Below are positions 56,601 through 64,000 of a DNA stretch of 64,000 bases, one piece after another. A program made the translations under genes and the position numbers. Location of the stretch: contig NZ_JAEMNV010000006.1 of the NCBI RefSeq assembly GCF_016482825.1, forward strand, positions 62,001 to 126,000. The letters are read 5' to 3'. The stretch is from Antrihabitans stalagmiti. GTDB lineage: Bacteria > Actinomycetota > Actinomycetes > Mycobacteriales > Mycobacteriaceae. The notes under the pieces are model-generated. The model was not told where the DNA came from. It saw nothing but the letters and a program-made list of their open reading frames with translations, and searched no databases. Positions within the stretch are counted from its first letter, which is position 1. Each line of letters begins with the position of its first letter.

Positions 56601-57393
56601 CGAACGCGATCACCCCAACCAGCCCGACCTGTGGGAGTGCGGCCAAGCTCGGCGCGAATCGTGAATTGATCTTCGCGGCACGGAGTCGTTCGGCGTACAG
56701 CCTGCGGCCCAGGCCTTCCAGGCGGTCGACCATCCGTGCCTCTTGCCCGAAGCCCTTGACCACCCGAACGCCGGTGACGGTCTCCTCGACATGCTGCGCG
56801 AGCTCGGCGGCGCGCTGCTGAGCCGACCACGTCGCAGCCCACAGTCGTGGCCGGATCCGGTAGACGAGGACTGCGATGACAACGACGACCGAGAGCGCGA
56901 CGAGCGTCAGCAGTGGCGAAAGCACACTCATCACGGCGACCGCGAGCACGAACTGCACGGCGGCCCCAGCCGACAGCGGGACCATAGCGAGCAGGCCCTG
57001 CACGAGTTGCAGGTCGGTGATCGAGCGCGACACGATCTGGCCGGTACGAATGTCGTCCTGACCGCGGCCGTCGAGGCGCTGTAGCGAGGAAAGCAACGAC
57101 AGCCTGAGGTCGTGCTGAACGTTGAGCGAGAGCTTGCCCGCGAGCATCCGGCGCCCGAACTGAGCGCCGAACCGAATCAGTGCCAGCGCCGCGAGCAGTG
57201 CGGCGATGGCACCGATCCGTTCGGTCGTGCCTGCGTCGGCGGAATCGAGCGCCGCCTTGGTGAGCAGTGGACCCGCAATCTCGATTGCCGCGACGACCAA
57301 AGTGGCGCTCAGGGCGCCGATCGTCACGTATCTATGTGTCCAGCTCTGTTTCCACAGCTTGGCGATCCAGCCGGGTTCGTCGTCGCGTGCCAT
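53638..57393 (-). CDS. Fused double ABC exporter (two TMD-NBD halves)
   Basis: The 1251-residue protein contains two complete exporter halves. Half 1 has six transmembrane helices, then Walker A (GAAGAGKTA, about 369) and LSGGQRQR. Half 2 has six helices, then Walker A (GRTGAGKST, about 1025) and LSAGERQL. The Walker B motifs differ: half 1 reads LILDDATSA, with Asp at the catalytic Glu position, while half 2 reads LLLDEATAT. One ATP site is therefore probably degenerate. M. tuberculosis has two separate genes, Rv1273c and Rv1272c, in the comparable place. A Pro/Thr linker near 600-650 joins the halves. The substrate is unknown; a lipid or drug is likely. Confidence 0.92.
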   Translation of the reverse strand: MARDDEPGWIAKLWKQSWTHRYVTIGALSATLVVAAIEIAGPLLTKAALDSADAGTTERIGAIAALLAALALIRFGAQFGRRMLAGKLSLNVQHDLRLSLLSSLQRLDGRGQDDIRTGQIVSRSITDLQLVQGLLAMVPLSAGAAVQFVLAVAVMSVLSPLLTLVALSVVVVIAVLVYRIRPRLWAATWSAQQRAAELAQHVEETVTGVRVVKGFGQEARMVDRLEGLGRRLYAERLRAAKINSRFAPSLAALPQVGLVGVIAFGGYRALNGSISVGTLLAFAAYVATMTATTRTLSSVVIMAQLARAAVERVYEVIDTEPAVADRASTIALPDGPVGIEIRSVHFGFEPEREILSGLDLTVRPGETVAIVGAAGAGKTALSLLLTRFYAPTDGSIALTTDHGRIDIADLRGDELRSAIGLVFDEPFLFSDTVAANIALGMPEATDDEIRNAARLAAADDFITELADGYDTVVGERGLTLSGGQRQRIALARAMLIEPRVLILDDATSAVDAQTEAAIFDALPARGLRTTLILAHRMSTLALADRVAVLDGGTIVDSGTIDELSRRSAAFRRFAQTSAAHDDADISATANNGDLWPDRQEPSERTTAPTPQTPRGGPMNSALGGMAATPALRAAVAALPPAVEEPHADATQLRKPDPNFRLARLLAPVASLLALVILCLAADSLISIAFPAIVRHAIDYGVVPQQPSALWQASAFAIALVVVDWFVVAAMTVITARAGERLLFGLRVRSYAHLQRLGLDYYERELSGRIMTRMTTDVDALSTFLQTGLSSAVVSILTLVGISVALLVTDAGLALVALAVLPPAIIATVVFRRISSATYTVSRERISIVNADFQENITGLRAAQAYRREAFAARRFAERALSYRRSRMRSQLAISIYFPGIAMLSDLALAGVIFFGAHQVATGQTSSGTLVAFVLYIGLLFGPIQQLSQVFDGYQQAAVGLRRIRDLLRTESSIEAVEAADVVPIRSRLDGDVTLADLSFRYNKAEVNALTDVTLDIPSGATVALVGRTGAGKSTIVKLIARFYDPTDGSVRVDGTDIRRYPLGQYRATLGVVPQEAHLFTGDVASNIAFGKPDATRAEIEAAAAAVGASATIAALPGGMRQPVGERGQGLSAGERQLVALARAELVDPDILLLDEATATLDPATEATVLRASKAVTRRRTAVVVAHRLATAARADVIVVIADGRIAEVGEHEVLRSAGGLYARLWQAAEGDRSTTIDDGVAAFDSFAAPKR

Positions 57394-57441
57394 CGCTCGC
57401 CACGGTAGCTCGGACCTCCGACACCCGGCGGACCCGATCGA

Positions 57442-58209
57442 TCAGGTGACGTCGCGACGCCTCGCGACCAGCCAGCCTGCGGTGACGATCGCGACCACGT
57501 AGAACAGCACCATCAACAGCGGCACCGGCCACGGTGCGATGCCCGCGTCGTCGCTGTCCAACTCGCCGACCGCAAGCGTCGAGGTCGTGACCCCGAACGG
57601 CATGTAGGAACGCGCGGAGTCGAGCCCGAAGCCGAAGAGGATAAGCCCGATGATGAGGTCGGCGATAGGGCCGATCACGACGACGAGCACAGCAGCAAGG
57701 CTCGATCCGAACAGCAGCCCTAGTCCGGCACCGATGATCGACCACGCGACGACGACGAACAGCCCTGCGGCGAGAACCTTGAACAGCAGCCCGTCGAACT
57801 CGATGTCGCCTTGGCCGAAGATCAGGATGACGGCAACGCTGACGATCTCGACCACAAGCCCGTACAGCAGACCGAATGCCGCCGATATCAACAACTTCGC
57901 GCCGATGACACCATCGCGACCGGACGCCGTCAGAAACGTCGGAGTGATGGTCTTGTGGGTGAACTCGGTGCCGGCGTTGAGGGCGCCGAAGATGGCGGCG
58001 AACAGGATCGCGAGAACGACGGCGATGAACAAGCCGATGAACGCGGCACCTGCGACTGCCTCGTCGAGGTCGAGGTCGGCGCTCTGATTTGCGATACCGG
58101 CGATGATCGCGCTGGCGAACAGGCCGACCGTCAGCGGAGCGATGAGCAACGCCCACCAGAACCGCAGCGTGGTGACTTTACGAAATTCCGATGTCAGGAG
58201 AGCAACCAT
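57442..58209 (-). CDS. ABC-2 type transporter permease
   Basis: This 255-residue protein has six transmembrane helices and the layout of NatB/ABC-2 permeases: an N-terminal SEFRKVTTLRFWWALL amphipathic segment, a conserved GTEFTHKTITPTFL stretch before helix 3, and a terminal helix with an RRR tail. It starts two bases after the ATPase stop and forms a two-gene exporter with it. The substrate is unknown. Confidence 0.88.
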   Translation of the reverse strand: MVALLTSEFRKVTTLRFWWALLIAPLTVGLFASAIIAGIANQSADLDLDEAVAGAAFIGLFIAVVLAILFAAIFGALNAGTEFTHKTITPTFLTASGRDGVIGAKLLISAAFGLLYGLVVEIVSVAVILIFGQGDIEFDGLLFKVLAAGLFVVVAWSIIGAGLGLLFGSSLAAVLVVVIGPIADLIIGLILFGFGLDSARSYMPFGVTTSTLAVGELDSDDAGIAPWPVPLLMVLFYVVAIVTAGWLVARRRDVT

Positions 58210-58211
58210 GA

Positions 58212-59405
58212 TCAGTTACCCCCGCCCGGCTGCTGGGGCTGGCCCGGCTGTTGCGGATCGCCGTACCCGGGTGGCGGTCCGTACCCGGGAGGTGGGGGTC
58301 CGTAGCCGGCGGGCGGTCCGTAGTTCTGTGGTGGCGGTCCGTAGTTCTGGGGCGGTGGTCCGTAGTTCTGCGGCGGGGGAGCGTAGCCGCTGGGAGGCTG
58401 GCCGTACCCGGGCGGCGGGCCGTAGCCAGCGGGCGGTTGGCCGTAGCCGGGCTGGCCGTGCTGTGCGACGAACTGCCCTGCCGTCATCGAAAGGAAGAGC
58501 TGTTCGAGATCGACGGTTTCGGCTGCAACACCGAAGATCTGGATGTTCGCCGCCTCGGCGGCGGATGTGATGTCCTCGGTGCGCAGACCGACGACGGCAA
58601 GCCTGCCGTCGGGCAGCACCTGCGCGTCGGTCACGTTCTTCTCGGCGAGTGCCGTCGCGAGTCCGGCAGGGTTGGAGCTGCTGACGAGTACGCGACTGCG
58701 TCCGGACGCGCGGAGATCTTCGAGGGTGCCCTGGTAGACGAGGCTGCCGCGGCTGATCATCACGATGTTGTCGACGGTCTGCTCGACCTCGCGCAGCAAG
58801 TGACTCGAAATGAGCACGGTGCCACCACGTTTGGCGTAGGACTTGAGAAAGTCGCGCAACCACGCGATGCCTTCGGGATCGAGTCCGTTGGCAGGCTCGT
58901 CCAGGATCAACACGGGCGGGTCGCCGAGCAGGGCGGTCGCAAGTGCCAGGCGCTGCCGCATACCGAGGGAGAACGCGCCCGCCTTGCGGTTCGCGACCTC
59001 CGAAAGTCCGACCAGCGCAAGAACTTCGCTCGCGCGGGCATCGGGCACCCCGATCGCGCTCGCGTAGATCTTCAAGTGGCCCAACGCCGATCGCTTCGGA
59101 TGCAGGCTGAGCGAGTCGAGCACGGCGCCGACGGAACGTGCCGGATTGGCGATCGTCTGAAACGGGACACCGCCGACCGTCGCGAAACCCGATGTCGGCT
59201 GGATGAGGCCGAGCATCATGCGCAGGGTCGTCGTTTTGCCCGCACCGTTCGGGCCCAGGAATCCGGTGATCGAGCCGGGTGGTGCCGAGAAGCTCAAATT
59301 GTTGACCGCAGTGGTCGACTTGAACTGCTTGGTGAGGCTGTGCACCTCTAGAAAGGGCCCACCTGGCCCCTGTCGATCGTCCTTGGTCAATGAAGGACCG
59401 GTCAT
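58212..59405 (-). CDS. ABC exporter ATPase with Pro/Tyr/Gly-rich C-terminal tail
   Basis: The 397-residue protein has an ABC ATPase domain with Walker A ([10 protein letters not shown]), signature FSLGMRQR, Walker B ([12 protein letters not shown]) and switch His (SSHLL). The last 75 or so residues form a low-complexity tail of repeated GYGPPP, NYGPPPQ and GYGQPP units. Such tails are disordered and may bind partners or anchor the protein. The ATG at 59405 with GAGGGG upstream is preferred to in-frame starts at 59423 and 59462. Confidence 0.88.
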   Translation of the reverse strand: MTGPSLTKDDRQGPGGPFLEVHSLTKQFKSTTAVNNLSFSAPPGSITGFLGPNGAGKTTTLRMMLGLIQPTSGFATVGGVPFQTIANPARSVGAVLDSLSLHPKRSALGHLKIYASAIGVPDARASEVLALVGLSEVANRKAGAFSLGMRQRLALATALLGDPPVLILDEPANGLDPEGIAWLRDFLKSYAKRGGTVLISSHLLREVEQTVDNIVMISRGSLVYQGTLEDLRASGRSRVLVSSSNPAGLATALAEKNVTDAQVLPDGRLAVVGLRTEDITSAAEAANIQIFGVAAETVDLEQLFLSMTAGQFVAQHGQPGYGQPPAGYGPPPGYGQPPSGYAPPPQNYGPPPQNYGPPPQNYGPPAGYGPPPPGYGPPPGYGDPQQPGQPQQPGGGN

Positions 59406-59462
59406 CGGCAAATCCCCTCGCATCGTCGAATCTCGGTCGAGGGTACCTGCCGGGACGTGCAC

Positions 59463-60323
59463 TTACCCCGCGAGTCGAACCCGCGTCCGCACGAACGGCA
59501 GGACGGCATCGAGGAATTCGGCGGGCTTGTCGAGCTGAGGGCAATGACCGCAGTCCGCGATGACGACGACGCGACGTAGCGGACCGCTGAAGAAGCTGCG
59601 CGCCTTTCGCGACGGTGTCAGCAGGTCGTACTGCCCCCACAGCAGCATGGTCGGAACGGGTGAATCGAGAACCATTGCCCGGATCGGTAACTCGGCAATG
59701 CCGCGCAAGACACTGCGGCCGAGCGGAAACAGGCCGAATACGCGCGATTTCTCGGCGTAGTGGGTGTCGAAACTTGTTCGTACCGTTGCTAGTCCGGGCT
59801 GCAGCGGATGCCGCATGCTCGCGCCTGCATAGACGATGCCGATAGCCTTCTGCAACAGCGCCGCGGGTACGGGCACGGTGGCTGCTCGTAGTGCGAGTTC
59901 GGTCGGCGTCGAGAGGGCGACCTGCCAGAGGCGGGGGAGTCGATCGATACCTGGCATGTCGGCGAGCACCAGGCTGCTCACCAATGTCGGGTGCGCCGAC
60001 GTCAGGGCGAGAGCGGTCACTGCGCCGAGCGAATTGCCGATCACCGCCACAGGGCCGCAGCCTTCGGTTTCGATCAGCTCGCGCAGTAGTTCGACGTAGC
60101 CGGGAATCAGTGGTTCCGACCAGTTCGGTGATGCCTTGCCGAAGCCGGGCAGGTCGACCGAAAGTAGTCGGTACCCCCGACCGAGGCTCGGCGTCACCTT
60201 GTGCCACGTCGACTGGTTGTCGGAGAAGCCGTGGATGAGCAGCATGGTGGCATCGCCGCTGCCGGACCGTTGGACGTGCAACCTGGGCTTTTCGGATTGC
60301 TTCGTCGCGGAGTTGCGCGCCAT
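59463..60323 (-). CDS. Alpha/beta hydrolase
   Basis: The 286-residue alpha/beta hydrolase has the oxyanion region LIHGFSDN, the nucleophile Ser in GNSLGA, the acid Asp in WGQYDLLTP and the catalytic His in CGHCPQLDKP. The substrate is not indicated. The frame is open to 60542, but the ATG at 60323 with AAGGTGG upstream starts the protein shortly before the hydrolase fold. It reads the same way as the exporter genes, 57 bases before them. Confidence 0.85.
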   Translation of the reverse strand: MARNSATKQSEKPRLHVQRSGSGDATMLLIHGFSDNQSTWHKVTPSLGRGYRLLSVDLPGFGKASPNWSEPLIPGYVELLRELIETEGCGPVAVIGNSLGAVTALALTSAHPTLVSSLVLADMPGIDRLPRLWQVALSTPTELALRAATVPVPAALLQKAIGIVYAGASMRHPLQPGLATVRTSFDTHYAEKSRVFGLFPLGRSVLRGIAELPIRAMVLDSPVPTMLLWGQYDLLTPSRKARSFFSGPLRRVVVIADCGHCPQLDKPAEFLDAVLPFVRTRVRLAG

Positions 60324-60408
60324 CGGACACCACCTTCGTCGTGACAACACTGTCAATCGAGCGTGCGGTGACGTTACACGCCCGATTCGACGATAGGTGG
60401 GTTCGTTA

Positions 60409-61113
60409 TCAACTCTCGATCGAAGGTTGAGGGTCTGGCTCGATGAGCAGCTGCTTTGCAGGCCAGTGGGCGGGCGGCGGACCGAACGCCTTGTGCGAAT
60501 TGGCGATGACGCCCTTGCCGAGCACGCGGTTACCCGCGCCACCGATCACGGCTCCGATGCCGGCGGGAATGATCTTGCCCGCCATCAGCGCTGCGCGTTT
60601 GGCGACGAAGCGGGTGATGAACTTCTTCAGCAGGTTGTCGTTCATCGAGCCGATGCCGGGAATCCGGTTGGTCAGCAGCGTGCCCCAGTTCTTGGCGGAA
60701 TGCCCGACCGTGCGCTCGACGATGTCCATGCCGCTGTCGCCGAGGGCGACGGCGAGGACGAGGGCGCGACGATTTTCGTCGTCGGTGGGTGCAATGCCGT
60801 GCACGGAGGCGACCGCAAGGGTCAGCAGCGCCGACGCTTCCAGGAAGAACGCCGTTTCGGCACCCGCCGCGGCGAGCGAGGCTGCCGTGCCGACACCCGG
60901 CGCAGCGGCTGCCGCGCCGACTGCGGTGCCGCTGCCGGTCACGGCGATCAGGAACAGCTTCTCCATCCGCGCGATGATCTGAGCAGGCGTTTCGTCGGGG
61001 TGGGCACGCCGCATCTTGTCGACGTACTTCGCAACTGCGGGGGCCTGTAGGCGGCTACCGTCGTCGAGCACCGAACGGACCGAACGCTCGACTCGCTCTT
61101 TCCAGAACGCCAT
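60409..61113 (-). CDS. EcsC family protein
   Basis: The 234-residue protein is rich in Ala and Gly and has an N-terminal charged helix, a hydrophobic hairpin (LFLIAVTGSGTAVGAAAAAPGVG) and a second hydrophobic segment near GKIIPAGIGAVIGG. These fit the EcsC family, whose role is unknown. The start is the ATG at 61113. It is divergent from the AraC gene. Confidence 0.7.
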   Translation of the reverse strand: MAFWKERVERSVRSVLDDGSRLQAPAVAKYVDKMRRAHPDETPAQIIARMEKLFLIAVTGSGTAVGAAAAAPGVGTAASLAAAGAETAFFLEASALLTLAVASVHGIAPTDDENRRALVLAVALGDSGMDIVERTVGHSAKNWGTLLTNRIPGIGSMNDNLLKKFITRFVAKRAALMAGKIIPAGIGAVIGGAGNRVLGKGVIANSHKAFGPPPAHWPAKQLLIEPDPQPSIES

Positions 61114-61158
61114 CGAAAACCTGCCTTACCTCGTGTGTGCCGGGGTCGGGTGAACTCT

Positions 61159-62064
61159 ATGGCAACGAACCGGTTCGGCTGGTTTGTTCCACACAGACTC
61201 CCTACGCTGGAAAAGGTGACCGGGATCTCGGAGGGATCGTTTCGCCTCGCAGCACCGAGGTTGAGGCAATTCGTGCGTGGATACAGCGGTTATCGCCTGC
61301 AGGGTTTTGCGCCTGGTGAGCACGTGGGAATGCCGTCGCCGTATCTCACGGTCATCATCACGATCGGCGATCCTCTCGACGTTTCGCGCGCTGTCGAACG
61401 TCCGCAGGATCGCAGTCGCTGGCACACCCTTGCCAGCGGAATCGCCTCGGTACCGTGCACGATCTCCCACGACGGCAATCAGCACGGCATTCAGGCCGCC
61501 TTTACTCCGCTGGGGGCGCGAGCCATCTTCGGTGTGCCGACGGCCGCGCTCGGCGGCTGGCTGGTCGACCTCGACGACCTGCTCGGCGCGGACGCCCGTG
61601 AATTGCGGGAAAGGGTTGCACTCCATGACGATTGGCCGTCACGGTTCGATGTGCTCGACGAGATCTTCCTGCGTCGCGCCGACGACTACGTGATGGACCC
61701 GACGTTGGAACGCGCGTGGGGTCTGCTCGTCGGCAGCGGGGGAGGCAACCGGGTGGCCGAGGTCGCAGCGGACGTCGGCTGGAGCAGGCGTCATCTCGTC
61801 AACAGGTTTTCTGCCGAATTCGGTGTGACACCCAAGGATTCGGCCAGGATCGCGCGATTCAGCGTCGCGCACGAGATGCTGCGCCAGGTCGAGATCCCGC
61901 CGCTCTCCGAGGTGGCGGCACGCTGCGGCTATTACGACCAGGCCCACATGGCGCGCGACTGGCGGGACCTGGCGGGGATGGCACCGTCGGTGTGGCGTGC
62001 GGCCGAAGTGTTCGCATTCGTCCAAGGCGAGAGTAGGGGCGAGCTCGCAGACTGGACCGCATGA
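61159..62064 (+). CDS. AraC-family transcriptional regulator
   Basis: This protein of about 301 residues has an N-terminal ligand-type domain found in actinobacterial AraC regulators (RGYSGYRLQGFAPGEHVGMPSPYLT) and a C-terminal double HTH (VAEVAADVGWSRRHLVNRF, then LSEVAARCGYYDQAHMARDW). The start is uncertain: the ATG at 61159, a GTG at 61135, or the GTG at 61216, which fits the usual domain boundary. It overlaps the VOC gene by ATGA and probably controls it and the neighbouring reductase. Confidence 0.85.
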   Translation: MATNRFGWFVPHRLPTLEKVTGISEGSFRLAAPRLRQFVRGYSGYRLQGFAPGEHVGMPSPYLTVIITIGDPLDVSRAVERPQDRSRWHTLASGIASVPCTISHDGNQHGIQAAFTPLGARAIFGVPTAALGGWLVDLDDLLGADARELRERVALHDDWPSRFDVLDEIFLRRADDYVMDPTLERAWGLLVGSGGGNRVAEVAADVGWSRRHLVNRFSAEFGVTPKDSARIARFSVAHEMLRQVEIPPLSEVAARCGYYDQAHMARDWRDLAGMAPSVWRAAEVFAFVQGESRGELADWTA

Positions 62065-62453
62065 CAACGAGCGATAATCCACTGATCTGGCCGACCTTCA
62101 GATACATCGATGCGCGCGCCGCAATCCGCTGGCTGGTCGAGGTGTTCGACTTCGAAGCAGTTGCTGTCCACGGCGACGGTGACGTGGTCGAGCACGCCCA
62201 GCTTCGGGGACCGCTCGGCGGGGGAGTGATGCTCGGGTCCGCGCGATCCGAAGGGCCACTGCAGGATTGGCAGGTGGCGAGCGGATCCGCCTACGTCGTC
62301 GTCGACAACCCGGACGAACTCTACGAACGGGCGATCGCCGCAGGAACGCGGATCGAAATCGAACTACGCGACGAGGACTACGGTTCCCGTGGTTTCACCT
62401 GCCGCGATGCCGAAGGCGTTTTCTGGTCGTTCGGCACCTACCGCGGCGAGTAG
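62061..62453 (+). CDS. Glyoxalase/bleomycin-resistance (VOC) superfamily protein
   Basis: This 130-residue single-domain VOC protein shows paired beta-alpha-beta-beta-beta modules. It has FRYIDARAAIRWLVEVFDFEAV at the N-terminus and RDEDYGSRGFTCRDAEGVFWSFG at the C-terminus, as in YcgJ/PhnB-type proteins. The metal ligands are not complete enough to infer activity. It is coupled to the AraC gene and converges on the GST-like gene with a 16-base overlap. Confidence 0.82.
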   Translation: MTTSDNPLIWPTFRYIDARAAIRWLVEVFDFEAVAVHGDGDVVEHAQLRGPLGGGVMLGSARSEGPLQDWQVASGSAYVVVDNPDELYERAIAAGTRIEIELRDEDYGSRGFTCRDAEGVFWSFGTYRGE

Positions 62454-63478
62454 TTCGCGCCGTTCGCGGCGGGGACCGCTTCGCTCGCAGGAGGTGGCGG
62501 TGGCGGCGTTCCTGCGCCGAAGGGCTTGCCGCCGAGCGCTTCTCGACCGTGTTCGCCGAACAGGTCGCTCAAATCCGGACCCTTCGGAACGATTCGGCTC
62601 GGATTCAGATTCGTGTGCACGACGTAGTAGTGCTCTTTGATCTGCGGGAAGTCGATCGTGTCGCCGAAGCCTGGCGTCTGGAACAGGTCGCGTGTGTAGT
62701 TCCACAGCACCGGCATTTCGGTCAGCTTGTTCCGGTTGGCCTTGAAGTGATTGTGGTAGACGGCGTCGAAGCGAATCAGTGTCGTGAACAGGCGGACGTC
62801 GGCCTCGGTGATCGAGTCCCCGACGAGGTAGCGCTGTTTCGCCAGCCGATCGGTCAGTTCGTCGAGGCGCGCGAAAAGGCGGTCGTAGGCCTTGTCGTAC
62901 GCCTCCTGTGAACCCGCGAAACCGCAGCGGTACACACCGTTGTTCACATCGCGGAAGACGACGTCGTTCACCTCGTCGATCTCGCTGCGAAGGGCGGTTG
63001 GGTAGAGGTCGGGGGCGCCATCGCGGTGGAACTCGGTCCATTCGGTCGAGAAGTCCAGAGTCATCTGCGGAAAGTCGTTGGTGACAACCTGTCCGGTCCC
63101 GACGTCGACGATCGCAGGCACGGTGATGCCGCGGTCGTAGTCGGGGAAGCGAGCCAGAAATGCGTCCTGCAGACGTGGAATCTTCAATACGGGGTCGACG
63201 CCGCCGGGATCGAGATCGAACGACCAACTGCGGTCGTCGTGCGTCGGTCCGCACATACCCATCGAGATGGCGTCTTCGAGACCGAGCAGGCGCCGGACGA
63301 TCACCGTCCTGTTGGCCCAGGGACAGGCGCGGGCGACGACGAGCCGGTAGCGGTCCGCCTCGACCGGGTACCCGTCGCGACCATCCGCGGTTATCCGGGT
63401 CTCGATGTAGTTGGTGTCGCGCTTGAAGTCTTTCTCGGCTGGTCGTGCTCCGGTGTCGGTGCTCACCTCCTCCACCAT
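62438..63478 (-). CDS. Xi-class GST-like / glutathionyl-hydroquinone reductase family protein
   Basis: The 346-residue protein has the Cys-Pro-Trp-Ala catalytic motif (ACPWANR near residue 55) of the ECM4/YqjG/GS-HQR family, the preceding RYRLVVA strand and the family stretch GRD-Y-V. The C-terminal helical domain includes YLVGDSITEADVRLFTTL. Actinobacteria of this type use mycothiol rather than glutathione, so the real thiol partner may be mycothiol. The ATG at 63478 is chosen, with a GTG at 63466 as the alternative. A Pro-rich tail ends the protein. Confidence 0.85.
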   Translation of the reverse strand: MVEEVSTDTGARPAEKDFKRDTNYIETRITADGRDGYPVEADRYRLVVARACPWANRTVIVRRLLGLEDAISMGMCGPTHDDRSWSFDLDPGGVDPVLKIPRLQDAFLARFPDYDRGITVPAIVDVGTGQVVTNDFPQMTLDFSTEWTEFHRDGAPDLYPTALRSEIDEVNDVVFRDVNNGVYRCGFAGSQEAYDKAYDRLFARLDELTDRLAKQRYLVGDSITEADVRLFTTLIRFDAVYHNHFKANRNKLTEMPVLWNYTRDLFQTPGFGDTIDFPQIKEHYYVVHTNLNPSRIVPKGPDLSDLFGEHGREALGGKPFGAGTPPPPPPASEAVPAANGANYSPR

Positions 63479-63493
63479 AGCGACCGGAGGCGT

Positions 63494-63511
63494 ATATTCC
63501 AGCTGGAATAT
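63494..63511. promoter_or_regulatory. 18-bp palindrome between the GST-like gene and padR
   Basis: ATATTCCAGCTGGAATAT is a perfect palindrome in the 93-base divergent promoter, 15 bases upstream of the reductase start. Binding by the PadR protein encoded to its right is inferred. Confidence 0.65.
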
Positions 63512-63571
63512 TTGGCTTGGACTATGTCGGACGTTCGGCGTAGCGTCGCCGTGGTCGGGAGGTGCACACAC

Positions 63572-64000
63572 ATGGCAGCAACAGAGTCTCGAACGCAGTC
63601 GGCCGCGAAATTGGTCTCACCACTGGGGATCGCCGTACTCGCCCTGCTGTTCGAACGACCCATGCATCCCTACGAGATGTACCAACTGCTCGTGCAGCGG
63701 CACGAGGAACGCAACGTCAAGATCCGGCCGGGCTCGCTATATCACACGGTCGACCGGCTTGCCGGTGCGGAATTGGTGCGCGCGACGGGTATCGACCGGT
63801 TGGGTAATCGGCCGGAACGAACCACCTACGAGGTCACGACGTCCGGTCGCACCGCATTGCGTGCACGCCTCGGGGAGGCCCTCGCGACTCCCGTCGAGGA
63901 GTATCCGCTGTTCCCTCTTGCCCTGTCCGAAGCCCACAATCTCGAAGCGGACGTCGTCGTCGACATGCTGAAACAACGTATCGCCGCCCTGGAGGACCAC
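63572..64000 (+). CDS. PadR-family transcriptional regulator (3' truncated by the window)
   Basis: The frame stays open from the ATG at 63572 to the window end (143 codons), so the C-terminus is missing. GGGAGG at 63557-63562 is a good ribosome binding site. The N-terminal winged helix is a clear PadR type: LGIAVLALLFERPMHPYEMYQLL, then PGSLYHTVDRLAGAELV and TTYEVTTSGR. A C-terminal dimerisation region has begun by the last bases. It is divergent from the GST-like gene across the palindrome, so autoregulation and control of that gene are likely. Confidence 0.88.
   Translation, partial: MAATESRTQSAAKLVSPLGIAVLALLFERPMHPYEMYQLLVQRHEERNVKIRPGSLYHTVDRLAGAELVRATGIDRLGNRPERTTYEVTTSGRTALRARLGEALATPVEEYPLFPLALSEAHNLEADVVVDMLKQRIAALEDH

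Noticed and set aside
58216-60333. 705-codon minus-strand frame across the ABC ATPase and the alpha/beta hydrolase
   Set aside because: It is a +1 shadow spanning two recognised genes; the Arg/Pro-rich product matches no family.

Overview
The window is high-GC actinobacterial DNA, densely packed, with many ATGA/GTGA stop-start overlaps. It contains mycolic-acid-bacterium hallmarks: gpgS and the GlgM/GlgC pair, sigE-rseA-htrA-tatB, the trehalose importer LpqY-SugABC, and a Kgd/SucA fusion protein. From recalled Mycobacterium tuberculosis gene order (Rv1202 to about Rv1248, plus Rv1272c/Rv1273c) most of it is syntenic with that chromosome. The absence of PE/PPE genes and the presence of extra genes point to Nocardiaceae (Rhodococcus- or Nocardia-like); the genus is inferred.

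Layout. 1-9.3 kb: a truncated beta-propeller gene, dapE, a membrane Ser/Thr kinase, two LOG-family proteins, fadD6, a folP2-type DHPS paralogue, gpgS, a DivIVA-like membrane protein, tagA and a DUF3117 peptide. 9.4-12.7 kb: an RlmA-type methyltransferase, glgA(glgM) and glgC (ADP-glucose and alpha-glucan synthesis). 12.8-16.7 kb: an ABC-2 exporter with its TetR regulator and an O-methyltransferase. 17.0-20.1 kb: the envelope-stress operon sigE-rseA-htrA-tatB. 20.1-26.0 kb: mrp, two secreted lytic transglycosylases, DUF1003 and MgtE-N/CBS proteins, and a small membrane protein. 26.1-30.4 kb: lpqY-sugA-sugB-sugC.

30.5-35.7 kb is an accessory block (DUF222/HNH protein, DoxX, AlkZ-like HTH_42 protein, ParB-like protein, PAP2 phosphatase, SUFU-domain protein) lying between sugC and corA, which are adjacent in M. 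tuberculosis. 35.7-40.3 kb: corA, a PHP phosphoesterase, MarC, a small membrane protein and a malic enzyme. 40.3-44.9 kb: an osmoprotectant ABC importer plus a second, divergent solute-binding lipoprotein (LpqZ-like). 45-49 kb: an esterase / SDR / Baeyer-Villiger-type monooxygenase operon facing a TetR gene across a palindrome. 49-53.5 kb: an AAA ATPase and kgd. 53.6-59.4 kb: a fused double ABC exporter and an ABC-2 exporter whose ATPase has a Pro/Tyr/Gly-rich tail. 59.5-64 kb: an alpha/beta hydrolase, EcsC-like protein, AraC regulator, VOC protein, Xi-class GST-like reductase and the start of a PadR regulator.

No tRNA, rRNA, CRISPR array, prophage or IS transposase was recognised. The most notable non-coding structures are three copies of one long palindromic repeat at gene 3' ends, several palindromic operator candidates, and a direct repeat upstream of sigE shaped like an MprA box. 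I did not find a convincing wholly new multi-gene system. The best leads are the accessory block, the repeat family, the monooxygenase module and the asymmetric fused ABC exporter.
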